Positions 1 through 12,464 of a DNA stretch of 64,000 nucleotides are shown here, piece after piece. Below the pieces are notes generated by a model. The model worked only from the letters and a program-made list of their open reading frames with translations. It was not told the origin of the DNA and did not search any database. The stretch's first letter is position 1; every line of letters starts with the position of its first letter. The position numbers and the translations under genes are program-made. The stretch comes from Saprospiraceae bacterium (GTDB lineage: Bacteria; Bacteroidota; Bacteroidia; Chitinophagales; Saprospiraceae): assembly GCA_020629715.1 (NCBI GenBank), contig JAHDCU010000005.1, positions 124,001 to 188,000 of the forward strand, read 5' to 3'.

Positions 1-2317
1 CAAAGTTTACAGCAGTACTTATTTCATTCCAGCTTTGACTTAAGCTATCATATTGATATAAAGTATTTGGGGAGATAAACTCTCCAAAATCATTGGCTGT
101 CAGAATCTCTGATGTTCCATCTTGGTCGATATCACTGCTCAGTACTGCTAAAGAACATCCTTCATCTGTAAATCCTATTGAATTTGTTACATCAGTAAAG
201 TCCAATATACTACCATTATTTTTGTACAAGCGATTTTCAAAACAGTCATGATCATACCCAATAATAACACCATTTTCATCTGTCAAGAATGCGCTAGATT
301 CAACATAGCTGATCACGTAAATATCTAAATATCCATCCTGATCAAAATCTATAAAACTAGCGCCCATAGCATCGGTATTATCCAGAGGTGAATTGAAAAG
401 CCACTTTTCTACAAAAGTACCGTTACCTTGATTATGGAATAATAAGTTTTTAGCGTAAGGGTCAAAATCAGTGCCTTTGGTAACAACGAAGATATCTTCA
501 TACCCATCATTATCTACATCGGCTGTAATGACTCCATTGGTATAATAAAAACTAGTCAAGAAGACACCTGCACTAATGGTAATGTCTTCAAAAGATCCAT
601 TTCCATTATTATGGTACAAACGATCAGTTTCGGTACCGCCCGTAAGATAAATATCTTGAAAACCATCATTATTGTAATCGAATATGGCAACTCCACCTCC
701 AAGAAAATTTTGATGCTTATGTACGTGATCAATTCCTAGTTGAGAGGTAGATTCTTTAAATAGAGTTTCCGTAGGGTAGAGGTGTTTAATTTCATCATCG
801 ACTTTTATGATATTGTTAGTAGACTCACCTTCTATAACGGTGATAAAACCGTTTGGAACAACATCATAAAGTTTATCGATATGACCGGTTGGCCAGGTGA
901 CAACAATAGAATCTATTAAGGTATTTTGATCAACTCCAAAGATATATCGTTCTGAATTTTGGGCTAAAAATCCATTCCCTGTTGTAGTATACTGGTATTG
1001 ACATTTAGGACCAGCGCATACTTTTATTTCCGATCCTGTACCTTGATAATTACTCTTTACACCTTGTAGTTGAATAGAGATTGAATTGAAACTATTTATA
1101 TCTTGCTCTTGCCATAATTGTATATTATCACCAAAATTATTGAATACTGCGATTTCGTACTTCCCATCATTATTGATGTCTCCCAGAGCTGTGGCATTGC
1201 TTACATGCACGTCTTCATCCATGCAACTTCCCGGTGATGTAAAGTATCCACTTCCATCATTAATATAAAATCTTTGATTTGCTGATTCCTCTGTAGATCC
1301 TGTAATATAAATATCTAAATCACTATCAAGATCCGCATCTATAAAATTAGCGCCCCAGCTCATGTTATTAAAGCTAAGTCCTCTTTCTGTTGCTTCTTCA
1401 CAGAAAAGAATTTCGTCTGGGTTACAATAATTGATTAGCAACTTATTTCCTCCTTCAGGAATATTGGTTAGGTAAAAATCTTGATAGCCATCATTATTAA
1501 TATCTCCCAAGGTTACCGTCATCGCATCCATTTCGAAAAACGTTCCTACAGATTGACTTATTTCGGTAAATGTAGAGTCTGCATTATTCTTAAACATGGC
1601 GTTACCGCCTGCTCTATCATTGGCTACATATATATCTGGCCATCCATCTTTATCATAATCGAAAACTCCAGCACAGAATGGAAGTTTACCTGTATCCTTA
1701 GTCATGCTATAGCTAGAATACTCGGTAAAGCTATGGTCTCTATTATTGAGCCATAACCTATTTTGATTATTAGGTTGAAATACTGGAATTTGTCTGTCTG
1801 TATGGTATAAATCCAGATATCCATCACGATTGAAGTCTGCCCATACTGCACCATAGGATCTATTTATCTCAGTAGGTAAGCCAGATTGTAGAGTGATTTC
1901 ATTAAAATTAGGATAACCGATATTTTCATATAATCGATTAACTCCGTCGTAAGTCGCAGCATAAAAGTCTAGGTCTTCATCATTATCGATATCAACCCAG
2001 ATGACTTGTTTAGTTTCTTCTTGTACGTAGATGGGTAAGATTACTTCTTCAAATCCCTGTCCTTGCTGATTTTTATAAAACTGAATATTAGCATTACTTT
2101 GCCCAGCAATGGTGAGATCATCCCAGCCATCCTGATCAAAATCAACAAAGCTGAGCCCTCCACTCAAACCAGCATAATATGACACAGAAAGTCCTTGCTC
2201 CGTGGCGATATCATTAAAGCATATCTGCGCATAAAAATTATGCGAACATAATACAGCTAACAGTATTATTTTAATATACTTTCTAAACGCTGAATTCAAT
2301 TTGCTTTTTTTATTCAA
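1..2317 (-). CDS. CRTAC1-like secreted FG-GAP/ASPIC-UnbV protein (3' end outside window)
   Basis: Open frame running off the left edge of the window, so the C-terminus is missing; about 770 residues are visible. The N-terminus is a signal peptide ending near SHNFYAQ. It is followed by many FG-GAP/VCBS calcium-binding units of the type DxDxDGxxDxY, for example FDQDGYLDIYV and INNDGYQDFYL. An ASPIC/UnbV segment lies at about 950-1080 (GVKSNYQGTGSEIKV, then VTWPTGHIDKL). This is the architecture of Bacteroidota CRTAC1-family surface proteins, which form beta-propellers; the ligand is unknown. There is no ATG near the start. I chose TTG at 2317 because a TAA stop lies directly upstream and the residues after it (MNKKSKL) make a normal positively charged signal-peptide start; TTG at 2299 is the alternative. 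A T9SS sorting domain may lie beyond the edge. Confidence 0.85.
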   Translation of the reverse strand, partial: MNKKSKLNSAFRKYIKIILLAVLCSHNFYAQICFNDIATEQGLSVSYYAGLSGGLSFVDFDQDGWDDLTIAGQSNANIQFYKNQQGQGFEEVILPIYVQEETKQVIWVDIDNDEDLDFYAATYDGVNRLYENIGYPNFNEITLQSGLPTEINRSYGAVWADFNRDGYLDLYHTDRQIPVFQPNNQNRLWLNNRDHSFTEYSSYSMTKDTGKLPFCAGVFDYDKDGWPDIYVANDRAGGNAMFKNNADSTFTEISQSVGTFFEMDAMTVTLGDINNDGYQDFYLTNIPEGGNKLLINYCNPDEILFCEEATERGLSFNNMSWGANFIDADLDSDLDIYITGSTEESANQRFYINDGSGYFTSPGSCMDEDVHVSNATALGDINNDGKYEIAVFNNFGDNIQLWQEQDINSFNSISIQLQGVKSNYQGTGSEIKVCAGPKCQYQYTTTGNGFLAQNSERYIFGVDQNTLIDSIVVTWPTGHIDKLYDVVPNGFITVIEGESTNNIIKVDDEIKHLYPTETLFKESTSQLGIDHVHKHQNFLGGGVAIFDYNNDGFQDIYLTGGTETDRLYHNNGNGSFEDITISAGVFLTSFYYTNGVITADVDNDGYEDIFVVTKGTDFDPYAKNLLFHNQGNGTFVEKWLFNSPLDNTDAMGASFIDFDQDGYLDIYVISYVESSAFLTDENGVIIGYDHDCFENRLYKNNGSILDFTDVTNSIGFTDEGCSLAVLSSDIDQDGTSEILTANDFGEFISPNTLYQYDSLSQSWNEISTAVNF

Positions 2318-2418
2318 TTAGAACTTTTAAATATTCGAAAGTTACAATTTTATTTATCGCGGTATGAAGCGATTTGAACTCATTGTCGTATACAGAAACT
2401 TTCATAAAAGAATCTCAT

Positions 2419-2458
2419 AAAAAAGGAGTCTACACTTACCAGTGTAGACTCCTTTTTT
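2419..2458 (-). terminator. Rho-independent terminator after katG
   Basis: A perfect 18-bp stem with the loop TACC, beginning AAAAAAGGAGTCTACACT and ending TTTTTT. It lies about 25 bp past the katG stop and about 100 bp before the start of the next minus-strand gene. A and T runs are present on both sides, so it could act in both directions. Confidence 0.9.
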
Positions 2459-2484
2459 ATTTAAATCAGAAAGTAAAATATCTT

Positions 2485-4747
<2,263 letters not shown>

Positions 4748-4936
4748 GAAGAACTTTCGCTAATTTACTGTAAGCAAGTACATCACTAACCTTACTCTGT
4801 AATAACCACAATTATTATAGATAGTTTGTCTTTTTTAGTCGAAAATTAATGAATGTATAAAGGCATACTATCGGTCTGTTTTGAAATATTCACTAGCTTG
4901 CCTAGACAATTGAAGTATTCAATCTAAATCCATCGA

Positions 4937-7900
4937 ATGAGACTATATGTATTCGCCATTTTATTGTTAGCGGCAAGCGTTAATAGCAACGCTCAATTCT
5001 CTAGAATTGACGTCAATGATATTGACCTAAGATCTGCGGATAATTCTTGGGCAACTGGTGAGAATGATTTTGTAGTGCTAGCTGATAATGAGCTTTTTGT
5101 ATTGAAGTATTCAGAGCTTACAGGAGTATCTTATGAAAAAATCGAAAACATGATTACCGAAGTGGATCGTTTAGTTTTTTATGATCGTGATGAAGATGGA
5201 AAGCTAGATTTACATGTATTCGCTTTCGGTGGTGATGATTATCATGTGTATCTAAGAAGGGGAGATGGCTATGAATACGCTCCAAGCTATAATTTTAATT
5301 CTAATGCTCCTCATAATCTTCATTTTCAAGATTTCGACGGTGATGATATGGATGAAGTGATGATAAGTCATGGGATCTATACCTATCCAGAATTAGAGCG
5401 TATCTGGAGATATCCTCTTTTGAATGATTATCAATATGGATTAGTTGATTTTGTGGACTATGATATGGATGGCGATAAGGATGTATTATTCCATCAGGTC
5501 AATCGAATTCACCTACTTGAAAATACTGGTGCTGATTTTAGTACCACCAATGTTACCATACCTGAAACTGATAATAGCACTTCTTGGCTAAGAAAGATTA
5601 AAACGGAGAACGGAGATAAGTATCTATATTATAAGTTTAGTGGAAACGATATGGGGATTTATGAACTCAGTTTTCAGTCTGGAGGAGCATATATCATTGA
5701 ATATAAGCTTCAAGTAGAATTAGCCCAGAGTGACAAATCTCCAATCGTAGCAGATCTCGATGCTGATGGTAATGAGGAAATCATCACCAAGAATAATGCT
5801 TTTAGTAATAATGTAGAGGTCATTTTCTATGATCCAAGTTCTCAGACTTTATCACGGAAAACTTTTAATACGGGTAATATCCGTACTATAGGTGTCAATT
5901 CATATAATAATCAATCGGCAGTAGTTGTTGGAGGAGAAGAGAGCATAGTTTGGTATGCGCTTGACGCAAATAATGAATTCATGCAAGTACAAACGGAACA
6001 ACTCAATATTTTACCTACCGCAAACCCATTTGTAGACTTTGATGGCGATGGTAATGTTGATGTATTAAGTTATACGGGAGCTGGAATTGATGAACCACTT
6101 AAAAGATATATCGGAGATGGGAATTTCGAAGGTATTCGAAATATAAGCCTGCCAGAAGGTACTGGATCACTTCGAGATTTTGATGATGATGGTGATCTTG
6201 ATTTTGTAGGTGAGACATTATGGTTTGAAAATTTAGATGGCTTTAGTTTTGGTGACGGAATGCCCTATACCGTGGATGATCCAACACCTGATCCAGAAAT
6301 ATTTTTCACGGTGGAACGATTACGTGATGATTTAGATGGCGATGGTGATTTGGATATTTTGACTTATAATTTTTTTGGTGAGCCGTTAGAGTTATTGGAG
6401 AATATCGATAATCAAAACTTTGAGTCTGCTGTTCAGTTAGCGGATTCGGATGATATAGGTGGAGATTTAGTCCTTTTGGAAGCCGAGGATATAGATGCTG
6501 ATGGCATCAAAGATATTGTCATGGTCGCGGTATCAGGATCTATATGGTTAAAGGGGATGGGGGATTTACAGTTTTCAGACCCCATTCAGATTTATGATGG
6601 TCAATACAAACCGTTATCTGCAGATTTAGCAGATTTCAACCAGGATGGATATCTAGATTTGGCGATTGGTACTCGTGATATCATTGCAGGATCTGCCAAG
6701 GGGGAGACTACCATTTATATGACCGATGACGATGGCTTTGAACCTTGGTATACATATGAGAGTGGTGCTTATCATCGAGTAATATTTGCGGATTTGGATG
6801 ATGATCCTCTCGAAGAATTGGTGGTAAAAAATACATTGGGCTTATTCTATTTGGATATCGATGCAACTGGATCAGTTCAGCCACAAACTATAGAACTAGA
6901 TAATAGTATTTCCAACCATGAACTTGTAGTCATGGATGCCAATAGTGATGGTGATCAGGATATTATGTTGTATAGAAATGGAGATCCTGATATTCGGTAT
7001 TACCTCAACAATGACTTTGAGAATACTAATGGAAATGGATGCCCAATAGGTAGTGTTTTCATTCGCTCAAAGCAACAGCTCAACGACTTTGTCGAAGAAT
7101 ACGGTAATTGTACCAGAATAACCGGTAGCCTATTTATCGGAAACGAAACTAATGACTGGACGGATATCGAAGAGATAAGAGGTCTAGAAAGTATCCAATC
7201 GATTACTGGTGATCTTACGATAAGATTTAATAATAAGCCTGAAGATCTTTTGGGTTTATCGGGTTTAGAAACGGTAGGAGGAAATCTACTTATCCATCAA
7301 TGGAAAGGAGATTCTTTCGAAGGCTTAGAAAACCTAAGCAGTGTAGGCGGTGATTTTACACTCTCTTTCATACAAGGATTAAGCCTGCTCAAAGATCTAA
7401 GAAACTTGGAAAGTCTTGACAATATTGGTGGAACGATTGAAATAGTTAATAGTAATATTGAAAATATCAGCACTATAACTCAATCTACGATCGATGGAGA
7501 CTTGATCATAACATCTTATTTAGATCCTATGTTTGATTTTGAAGGTTTTGAAGTCATAGATAGTATAAAAGGGAATCTGGAATTGTCAGGACTATTGGCG
7601 AGTTCTTTTTCGGAAATGTCAGAGCTTCAATATGTGGAAGGTATATCGATAGCCGATATGCCGTGGCTACAAAATGTAGATATCGGAAATACACTTGTTG
7701 AAATCCAGGGAGACCTGGGTATTGCCTTAAATACTGACTATGATTTGACTGCTGAATTTCCACTTCTTCAGACCGTAGGTGGAGATTTATTTTTACGAGC
7801 AAATCGTATCGATGGTTTTGAACAGCTACAATCTGTAGGGGAGAATCTATATATCTTCTGTCATGATATCGGAAATCAATGCATGCAGATGCTCACAGAT

Positions 7901-9598
7901 GTAGGAGTAGATATTTCATCAAGTTTAGAAAATGAAGAGGACTTCACTCACTTTTCTGGTATTCAAGAAGTGAATGGAAGCTTGGGCCTAAGAGGAGAGC
8001 AGATCCGATCTTTAGCACCATTTGGCGATCTTCAACATATCAATGGATATCTATCGATCAACGGAACGTCCATAACTTCATTGAATAGTCTTTCTGATCA
8101 GCTAACGGTTGAAGAATACATATCTATAGGTCGAAATGATAATCTCAACCTCTGTAACCATCCTATTGTATGTAATCATCTTGCTGCTGGTAAAAGCTTA
8201 AATATCTATGATAATGGGATCGCCTGTAATGAAATTAAAGAGATAGAATGTATATCCAATAGTATCTCAGGTCGTATTTATTACGATTTGAATCGAAATC
8301 TCAATTGGGATGAAAATGAGGCTACGCTACCCAATATCAGGATAGGTTTTAATAATGATCAAGACTCTATTATCACCAGCTATGATGGATATTATGTAAG
8401 ATATCTTGAAGAGGGCACATTTTTAGATTTGAATATAAGTATCCCAGAAGGTTGGGGTAGTGATCAGGATCAGTTTAGCATCGAAAGCTTTGTTCCTGAT
8501 GATCCGCTAAATGCTAGCTATGATTTTGGGATGTATCCTCTTGAAGAAAGTAGAGATATGGTGCTCAATGTCACTCAAGGACTATTCTTATGTGATCGAG
8601 AATTTGATCTCTTTGTTGATGTTCAAAATCAGGGTTCACAGATAGAATTACCTTCTATTAGAGTGCAATATCCAGAAGGTGTTGTGATTGATACAGGGTA
8701 TATGGATTTTACGAGTCATGATGTTAATAGTCGGATATTGACGTATGAGTTAGATAGTCTATACCCATTTTTTCATGAGCAACTCATAATCCCTTTTGTG
8801 GCACCTTCTGCAGTCAATTTGGGAGATATTTATGCTACAATAATTGAGTTGGAGAGTATACAAAATCAAGAAATAATTACGAAAGAAGTCACGCTAAACG
8901 AAGAGCTATTGTGCTCGTACGATCCCAATGATAAATTGGTAAGTAGTAGTAATGGAACTAGTAATTTGTATCTCAATGAGAGTGATGAACTCGTCTATAC
9001 CATTCGCTTTCAGAATACTGGAAACTACTATGCTGAGACAGTGAGAATTCAGGATACCTTAAGTACCGAGTTAGATTTACGAAGCTTTGAGTTTATCTCT
9101 GCAAGTCATCCAGTGGAGATCAAGCAGAATGATAGAGTGTTGAGCTTTATTTTCAATGACATCATGCTCCCAGATAGTACTCGTGATTTGGCGGGTAGCC
9201 AAGGTTACGTAAAGTTTAAGATTAATGCTTTAGATGGAATGGAGTTAGGTGATATGATCGCAAATACTGGACATATCTATTTCGACTATAATGAGGCAAT
9301 CGTGACGAATACTGTTGTTTCAGAATTAATAGATCCTACTTCTGTTACAGATATCAGTCTTAATAAAGCTGAACGATGGTTAGTACATCCAAATCCTGTG
9401 AATGATGTACTTCAAGTGACTCCAACCAGTTCTGAGTCCATGATTCATCGCTTACAAGTACTAGATACCAACGGAAAATTACTGAAAGAATCGAGTCGAA
9501 GTCGATTCTTTATTAAAGATTTGAAAGCAGGTTATTACTGGATAAAAATACAAGATCAATATGGAAAGGAGATAACGCTTCCTTTCGTAAAGATCTAA
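4937..9598 (+). CDS. Large T9SS-exported surface protein with FG-GAP, receptor-L-like, SdrD-B-like and sorting domains
   Basis: A 1553-residue protein exported through Sec and then type IX secretion. A signal peptide spans residues 1-20 (ending NSNAQ). Residues about 30-690 contain repeated calcium-loop motifs DxDxDGxxD (FDGDGNVDV, LDGDGDLDI, ANSDGDQDI) of FG-GAP/VCBS propellers. Residues about 700-1095 are leucine-rich and begin with CPIGSVFI; units such as ITGDLTI and VGGNLLI recur, as in bacterial receptor-L domains. An SdrD-B-like domain lies at about 1105-1185 (ISGRIYYDLNRN). A conserved pre-sorting domain lies at about 1325-1465 (CSYDPNDKLV, FQNTGNYYAETV). The T9SS type A sorting domain covers 1475-1553 (VHPNPVNDVL). 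The role is probably adhesion or ligand binding; this is inferred. It overlaps the next gene tail-to-tail by 4 bp. Confidence 0.9.
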   Translation: MRLYVFAILLLAASVNSNAQFSRIDVNDIDLRSADNSWATGENDFVVLADNELFVLKYSELTGVSYEKIENMITEVDRLVFYDRDEDGKLDLHVFAFGGDDYHVYLRRGDGYEYAPSYNFNSNAPHNLHFQDFDGDDMDEVMISHGIYTYPELERIWRYPLLNDYQYGLVDFVDYDMDGDKDVLFHQVNRIHLLENTGADFSTTNVTIPETDNSTSWLRKIKTENGDKYLYYKFSGNDMGIYELSFQSGGAYIIEYKLQVELAQSDKSPIVADLDADGNEEIITKNNAFSNNVEVIFYDPSSQTLSRKTFNTGNIRTIGVNSYNNQSAVVVGGEESIVWYALDANNEFMQVQTEQLNILPTANPFVDFDGDGNVDVLSYTGAGIDEPLKRYIGDGNFEGIRNISLPEGTGSLRDFDDDGDLDFVGETLWFENLDGFSFGDGMPYTVDDPTPDPEIFFTVERLRDDLDGDGDLDILTYNFFGEPLELLENIDNQNFESAVQLADSDDIGGDLVLLEAEDIDADGIKDIVMVAVSGSIWLKGMGDLQFSDPIQIYDGQYKPLSADLADFNQDGYLDLAIGTRDIIAGSAKGETTIYMTDDDGFEPWYTYESGAYHRVIFADLDDDPLEELVVKNTLGLFYLDIDATGSVQPQTIELDNSISNHELVVMDANSDGDQDIMLYRNGDPDIRYYLNNDFENTNGNGCPIGSVFIRSKQQLNDFVEEYGNCTRITGSLFIGNETNDWTDIEEIRGLESIQSITGDLTIRFNNKPEDLLGLSGLETVGGNLLIHQWKGDSFEGLENLSSVGGDFTLSFIQGLSLLKDLRNLESLDNIGGTIEIVNSNIENISTITQSTIDGDLIITSYLDPMFDFEGFEVIDSIKGNLELSGLLASSFSEMSELQYVEGISIADMPWLQNVDIGNTLVEIQGDLGIALNTDYDLTAEFPLLQTVGGDLFLRANRIDGFEQLQSVGENLYIFCHDIGNQCMQMLTDVGVDISSSLENEEDFTHFSGIQEVNGSLGLRGEQIRSLAPFGDLQHINGYLSINGTSITSLNSLSDQLTVEEYISIGRNDNLNLCNHPIVCNHLAAGKSLNIYDNGIACNEIKEIECISNSISGRIYYDLNRNLNWDENEATLPNIRIGFNNDQDSIITSYDGYYVRYLEEGTFLDLNISIPEGWGSDQDQFSIESFVPDDPLNASYDFGMYPLEESRDMVLNVTQGLFLCDREFDLFVDVQNQGSQIELPSIRVQYPEGVVIDTGYMDFTSHDVNSRILTYELDSLYPFFHEQLIIPFVAPSAVNLGDIYATIIELESIQNQEIITKEVTLNEELLCSYDPNDKLVSSSNGTSNLYLNESDELVYTIRFQNTGNYYAETVRIQDTLSTELDLRSFEFISASHPVEIKQNDRVLSFIFNDIMLPDSTRDLAGSQGYVKFKINALDGMELGDMIANTGHIYFDYNEAIVTNTVVSELIDPTSVTDISLNKAERWLVHPNPVNDVLQVTPTSSESMIHRLQVLDTNGKLLKESSRSRFFIKDLKAGYYWIKIQDQYGKEITLPFVKI

Positions 9599-10320
9599 TA
9601 CTTATAATCAGGTCGGAAGCTTACTCTTAATCCTGCTTGTATTTGATTGATAGAACTATTCTCAAGTTGCAGGTCACAATTTGGGCATAGGTCTGGTAGG
9701 AAATCTGGCGACATGCTAGGATAAAAATTGTAATTGACAAATGGTGTAATGGTGATTAACTTACTCAATCCAATATCAACACCTACACCTAATCCTAGTT
9801 TGAATAAAAAAGAGCTTTCAGTATCTACACTTTGAAGAGTAGAACTGGTTTCTGTTAGCGTAGTGATATCATGACTTAGACTCATAATTCCAGGGCTAAT
9901 AGAAATGAAGAATCCTTTTTCGATAAATCCACCGTCTTTACCCCAGGTAGGACAATCGCAATCACCCTCTATATCGAGTAGATAGATTTGCGTATTTGCA
10001 TTAAACCCTATTCCTGTTCCTTTAAAATTATAAAGCTGATTGGCCCCAGAGCTTGATATGGCAAATTCATAGTTAGATTCGCTAAAGCTTGAATAAAAGA
10101 TTTCTGGTAAAAACTCAACTCTGTAGTTTTTCAATCTAAGCCAATAATGAATACCTATTTCGAATCCTGAACTGTATAGATCATCCGCATTTTGATAAGT
10201 GTCAGCTAAGACTGAATTATGTCCATTAAAATTATTGGAATTATATTTTGCCGCCACTCCAAATTGGGAAAATGAAACTGTGGAAATAGACAAGAAGATT
10301 ATAAAAAGTAGTAGTCGCAT
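9595..10320 (-). CDS. Outer-membrane beta-barrel protein (PorT-like fold)
   Basis: A 241-residue protein with a signal peptide (MRLLLFIIFLSISTVSFSQ). Alternating hydrophobic strands follow, separated by polar turns (for example FGVAAKYNSNNFNGH, LGVGVDIGLSKLITITPFVNYNF), and it ends with an aromatic-rich strand, GLRVSFRPDYKY. This is the pattern of the small 8-stranded outer-membrane barrels common in Bacteroidota. Two paired cysteine motifs are present (DCDCPTW and DLCPNCD), which is unusual for this fold; they could form periplasmic or external disulfides. The gene converges with the T9SS protein, sharing 4 bp. Specific function unknown. Confidence 0.75.
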   Translation of the reverse strand: MRLLLFIIFLSISTVSFSQFGVAAKYNSNNFNGHNSVLADTYQNADDLYSSGFEIGIHYWLRLKNYRVEFLPEIFYSSFSESNYEFAISSSGANQLYNFKGTGIGFNANTQIYLLDIEGDCDCPTWGKDGGFIEKGFFISISPGIMSLSHDITTLTETSSTLQSVDTESSFLFKLGLGVGVDIGLSKLITITPFVNYNFYPSMSPDFLPDLCPNCDLQLENSSINQIQAGLRVSFRPDYKY

Positions 10321-10383
10321 GGTTTATTGATTTATATGTGGAGTGATTTAGAAACAAGTGTTGAAATCAAATGTGATTACTTG

Positions 10384-10432
10384 GTTTTCAAGATGAAGCT
10401 CTTTTTGAGTTTCGTAGCCGTAGTTACGGGAA
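10384..10432. repeat. REP-like double-hairpin repeat, copy A
   Basis: Contains CTCTTTTTGAGTTTCGT with a GAAGCTC/GAGTTTC stem and a TTTTT loop, followed at once by a second small palindrome, CCGTAGTTACGG. Copy B at 30566-30626, in inverse orientation, shares the first hairpin and its flank TTTTCAAGATGAA; there the second hairpin has a different sequence but the same position. The rest of this gap (10321-10532) shows only the rimO -7 element. Confidence 0.6.
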
Positions 10433-10527
10433 GAAAAAAAGCAGAAATATTGGGAATCAATGAATTGCATTTCATTCAATAATTTGTTTTTAAAAACACT
10501 TCAATAACGTAACTGCTAAATTAAAAG

Positions 10528-10535
10528 TATTTTTG
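10528..10535 (+). promoter_or_regulatory. TATTTTTG -7 promoter element of rimO
   Basis: An exact match to TAnnTTTG, ending 6 bases before the rimO ATG. There is no TTG at the 18-bp spacing seen in the other promoters. If used, transcription would begin at or very near the start codon. Confidence 0.4.
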
Positions 10536-10541
10536 CCACCG

Positions 10542-11852
10542 ATGAAAGCAAGAACGCTCAAAGAAAATAAGGTCAATGTAGTGACCCTAGGTTGTAGTAA
10601 AAACCTGGTGGACTCCGAGAATATCATTACACAGTTAAAGGCTAATGATTACGATGTAGTTCATGATAGTGGTGATGAAGATGCCAATATTGTCATTGTC
10701 AATACCTGTGGGTTTATAGATTTGGCAAAAGAAGAATCGGTGAACACCATCCTCAATTTTGCAGATATCAAAAAGGAAGGTGGTATAGAAAAGCTCTACG
10801 TCACAGGCTGCTTATCTCAACGATATAAAGATGATCTTGAAGAAGAAATCCCTGAAGTAGATGCATATTTTGGGACTTTGGAGCTACCTGCATTATTGGA
10901 AAAGCTTAATGCTAATTATCAGCATGAGCTACTTGGAGAGCGGGCGATTACTACACCTATGCATTATGCATACCTCAAGATATCAGAAGGCTGCAACCGT
11001 ACCTGTAGCTTTTGTGCGATACCATTGATGAGAGGTAAGCATATCTCGAGAAGCATTGATGATCTTGTCGTAGAAGCTAAAAATCTGGCTAAACGAGGCG
11101 TCAAAGAACTCATGCTTATCGCTCAAGAGCTTACTTACTATGGTCTAGATTTATATAAAAAGCGAGCACTCCCCGAACTGCTTGAAGCACTATGTCAGGT
11201 AGAAGGGATCGAATGGATCAGATTGCATTATGCATATCCGAGTAAGTTTCCAGTTGAGATATTTGATGTGATGGCTCGAGAGCCCAAAATCTGTAACTAT
11301 CTCGATATACCTCTACAACATGCTAACGATGCAGTCCTAGACAGGATGCGCCGTCAGATCACTCAAAAAGAGCAACGCGAACTCATCGCTCATGCCCGAA
11401 AAGTAGTACCCAATATCGCTATCAGGACAACGATGCTCGTTGGATTTCCTGGAGAGACGGATGCTGAATATCAAGATTTATGTGATTTTATAGCAGACAT
11501 GAAATTTGATCGATTGGGAGTATTTCAATATAGCCACGAAGAAGATACCTCAGGATATGCATTGAAGGATGACGTCTCATCGGAAACCAAAGCTGAACGA
11601 GCCAATGGGATCATGGAGATCCAAAGAGGCATCAGCTTGGAGAAAAACGAAGCAAAAGTCGGTCTTAAGATGAAAGTTCTCATTGACCGCAAGGAATCCA
11701 ATTTTTTCGTGGGTCGATCCGAATTTGATTCACCAGAGGTAGATAATGAGGTGTTGATAGATGCTAGCAAGCATTTTGTTAGAATCGGTGATTTCGTAGA
11801 TGTTGAGATTTTCGATGCTCAGGATTATGATTTATATGCTTCTCCGGTCTGA
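10542..11852 (+). CDS. rimO: Ribosomal protein S12 methylthiotransferase RimO
   Basis: A radical-SAM methylthiotransferase of 436 residues that adds a methylthio group to an aspartate of ribosomal protein S12. The N-terminal MTTase domain carries the three cluster cysteines near residues 18 (TLGCSKN), 56 (VNTCGF) and 90 (VTGCLSQ). The radical-SAM CxxxCxxC motif is C151-C155-C158 in CNRTCSFCAIP. The C-terminal TRAM domain starts near residue 370 (KVLIDRKESNFFVGRSEFDSPEVD). I used the ATG at 10542. An in-frame TTG at 10533 lies inside the -7 promoter element and is unlikely to be the start. A small membrane-protein gene follows after 38 bp and may be co-transcribed. Confidence 0.95.
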   Translation: MKARTLKENKVNVVTLGCSKNLVDSENIITQLKANDYDVVHDSGDEDANIVIVNTCGFIDLAKEESVNTILNFADIKKEGGIEKLYVTGCLSQRYKDDLEEEIPEVDAYFGTLELPALLEKLNANYQHELLGERAITTPMHYAYLKISEGCNRTCSFCAIPLMRGKHISRSIDDLVVEAKNLAKRGVKELMLIAQELTYYGLDLYKKRALPELLEALCQVEGIEWIRLHYAYPSKFPVEIFDVMAREPKICNYLDIPLQHANDAVLDRMRRQITQKEQRELIAHARKVVPNIAIRTTMLVGFPGETDAEYQDLCDFIADMKFDRLGVFQYSHEEDTSGYALKDDVSSETKAERANGIMEIQRGISLEKNEAKVGLKMKVLIDRKESNFFVGRSEFDSPEVDNEVLIDASKHFVRIGDFVDVEIFDAQDYDLYASPV

Positions 11853-11890
11853 TCAGCGAACTATTTGACTGAATTTTTATTGAATATGCC

Positions 11891-12352
11891 ATGAGCGAAC
11901 GGCAAGGGTCAGTAATATCATTTTTTGAAAAGGACATACATCCATTTTATCAGGCAGGCTTTATCATTGTGGTCATGCTCGTATTTGATTTAGTATCATC
12001 TGGATTGCGAGCATCTGGAATGATGGACGTAAAGGACAATTTTCCTTGGCAAGTGGTGCTGAGTTTTATGTTATTCTATGCACTTTTCAATAGCCTACTC
12101 GGGCTTGGAGCAAAAGATGGGAATAAGTATTATCTATACTCCATGATTGGTTTTGTGGCATTGGCGGCGGCTGGAGGATTTCTTGCGTTTTGGTTTTCGG
12201 GTATATCTATAGAGCAAGCGCCTGGTGCTATCAAATGGATTTATTTTGTCTTTGCTTTCGGATATCTCGTCTTTGTATCCATAGTGCAGTTAATGAAAAA
12301 GATTGTACAGCTTGCTCAAGAGCAGGATAAGAAGTTGAGAGGAGAGGAGTAG
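11891..12352 (+). CDS. Small four-helix integral membrane protein, unknown function
   Basis: A 153-residue protein that I do not recognise. Four hydrophobic segments are visible at about 22-37 (GFIIVVMLVFDLVSS), 53-72, 83-103 (MIGFVALAAAGGFLAFW) and 114-134 (IYFVFAFGYLVFVSIVQL). A charged C-terminal tail (QEQDKKLRGEE) is probably cytoplasmic. It lies 38 bp downstream of rimO on the same strand, so it is probably in the same transcript. Nothing in the sequence suggests a catalytic role. Confidence 0.75.
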   Translation: MSERQGSVISFFEKDIHPFYQAGFIIVVMLVFDLVSSGLRASGMMDVKDNFPWQVVLSFMLFYALFNSLLGLGAKDGNKYYLYSMIGFVALAAAGGFLAFWFSGISIEQAPGAIKWIYFVFAFGYLVFVSIVQLMKKIVQLAQEQDKKLRGEE

Positions 12353-12464
12353 TTTAACTCAACCTTCACAACATCAGGTCATCGCAATTACCTTTGTTAT
12401 TAAAAGTAGATAGAACCAATAATCTTTTTCGCAAATCATCAGTTTCTTTCTAAATTACATTTCT

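Noticed and set aside
2365-2385. tRNA T-arm-like stretch near GATTTGAACTC
   Set aside because: No acceptor stem, anticodon arm or D arm can be folded around it.
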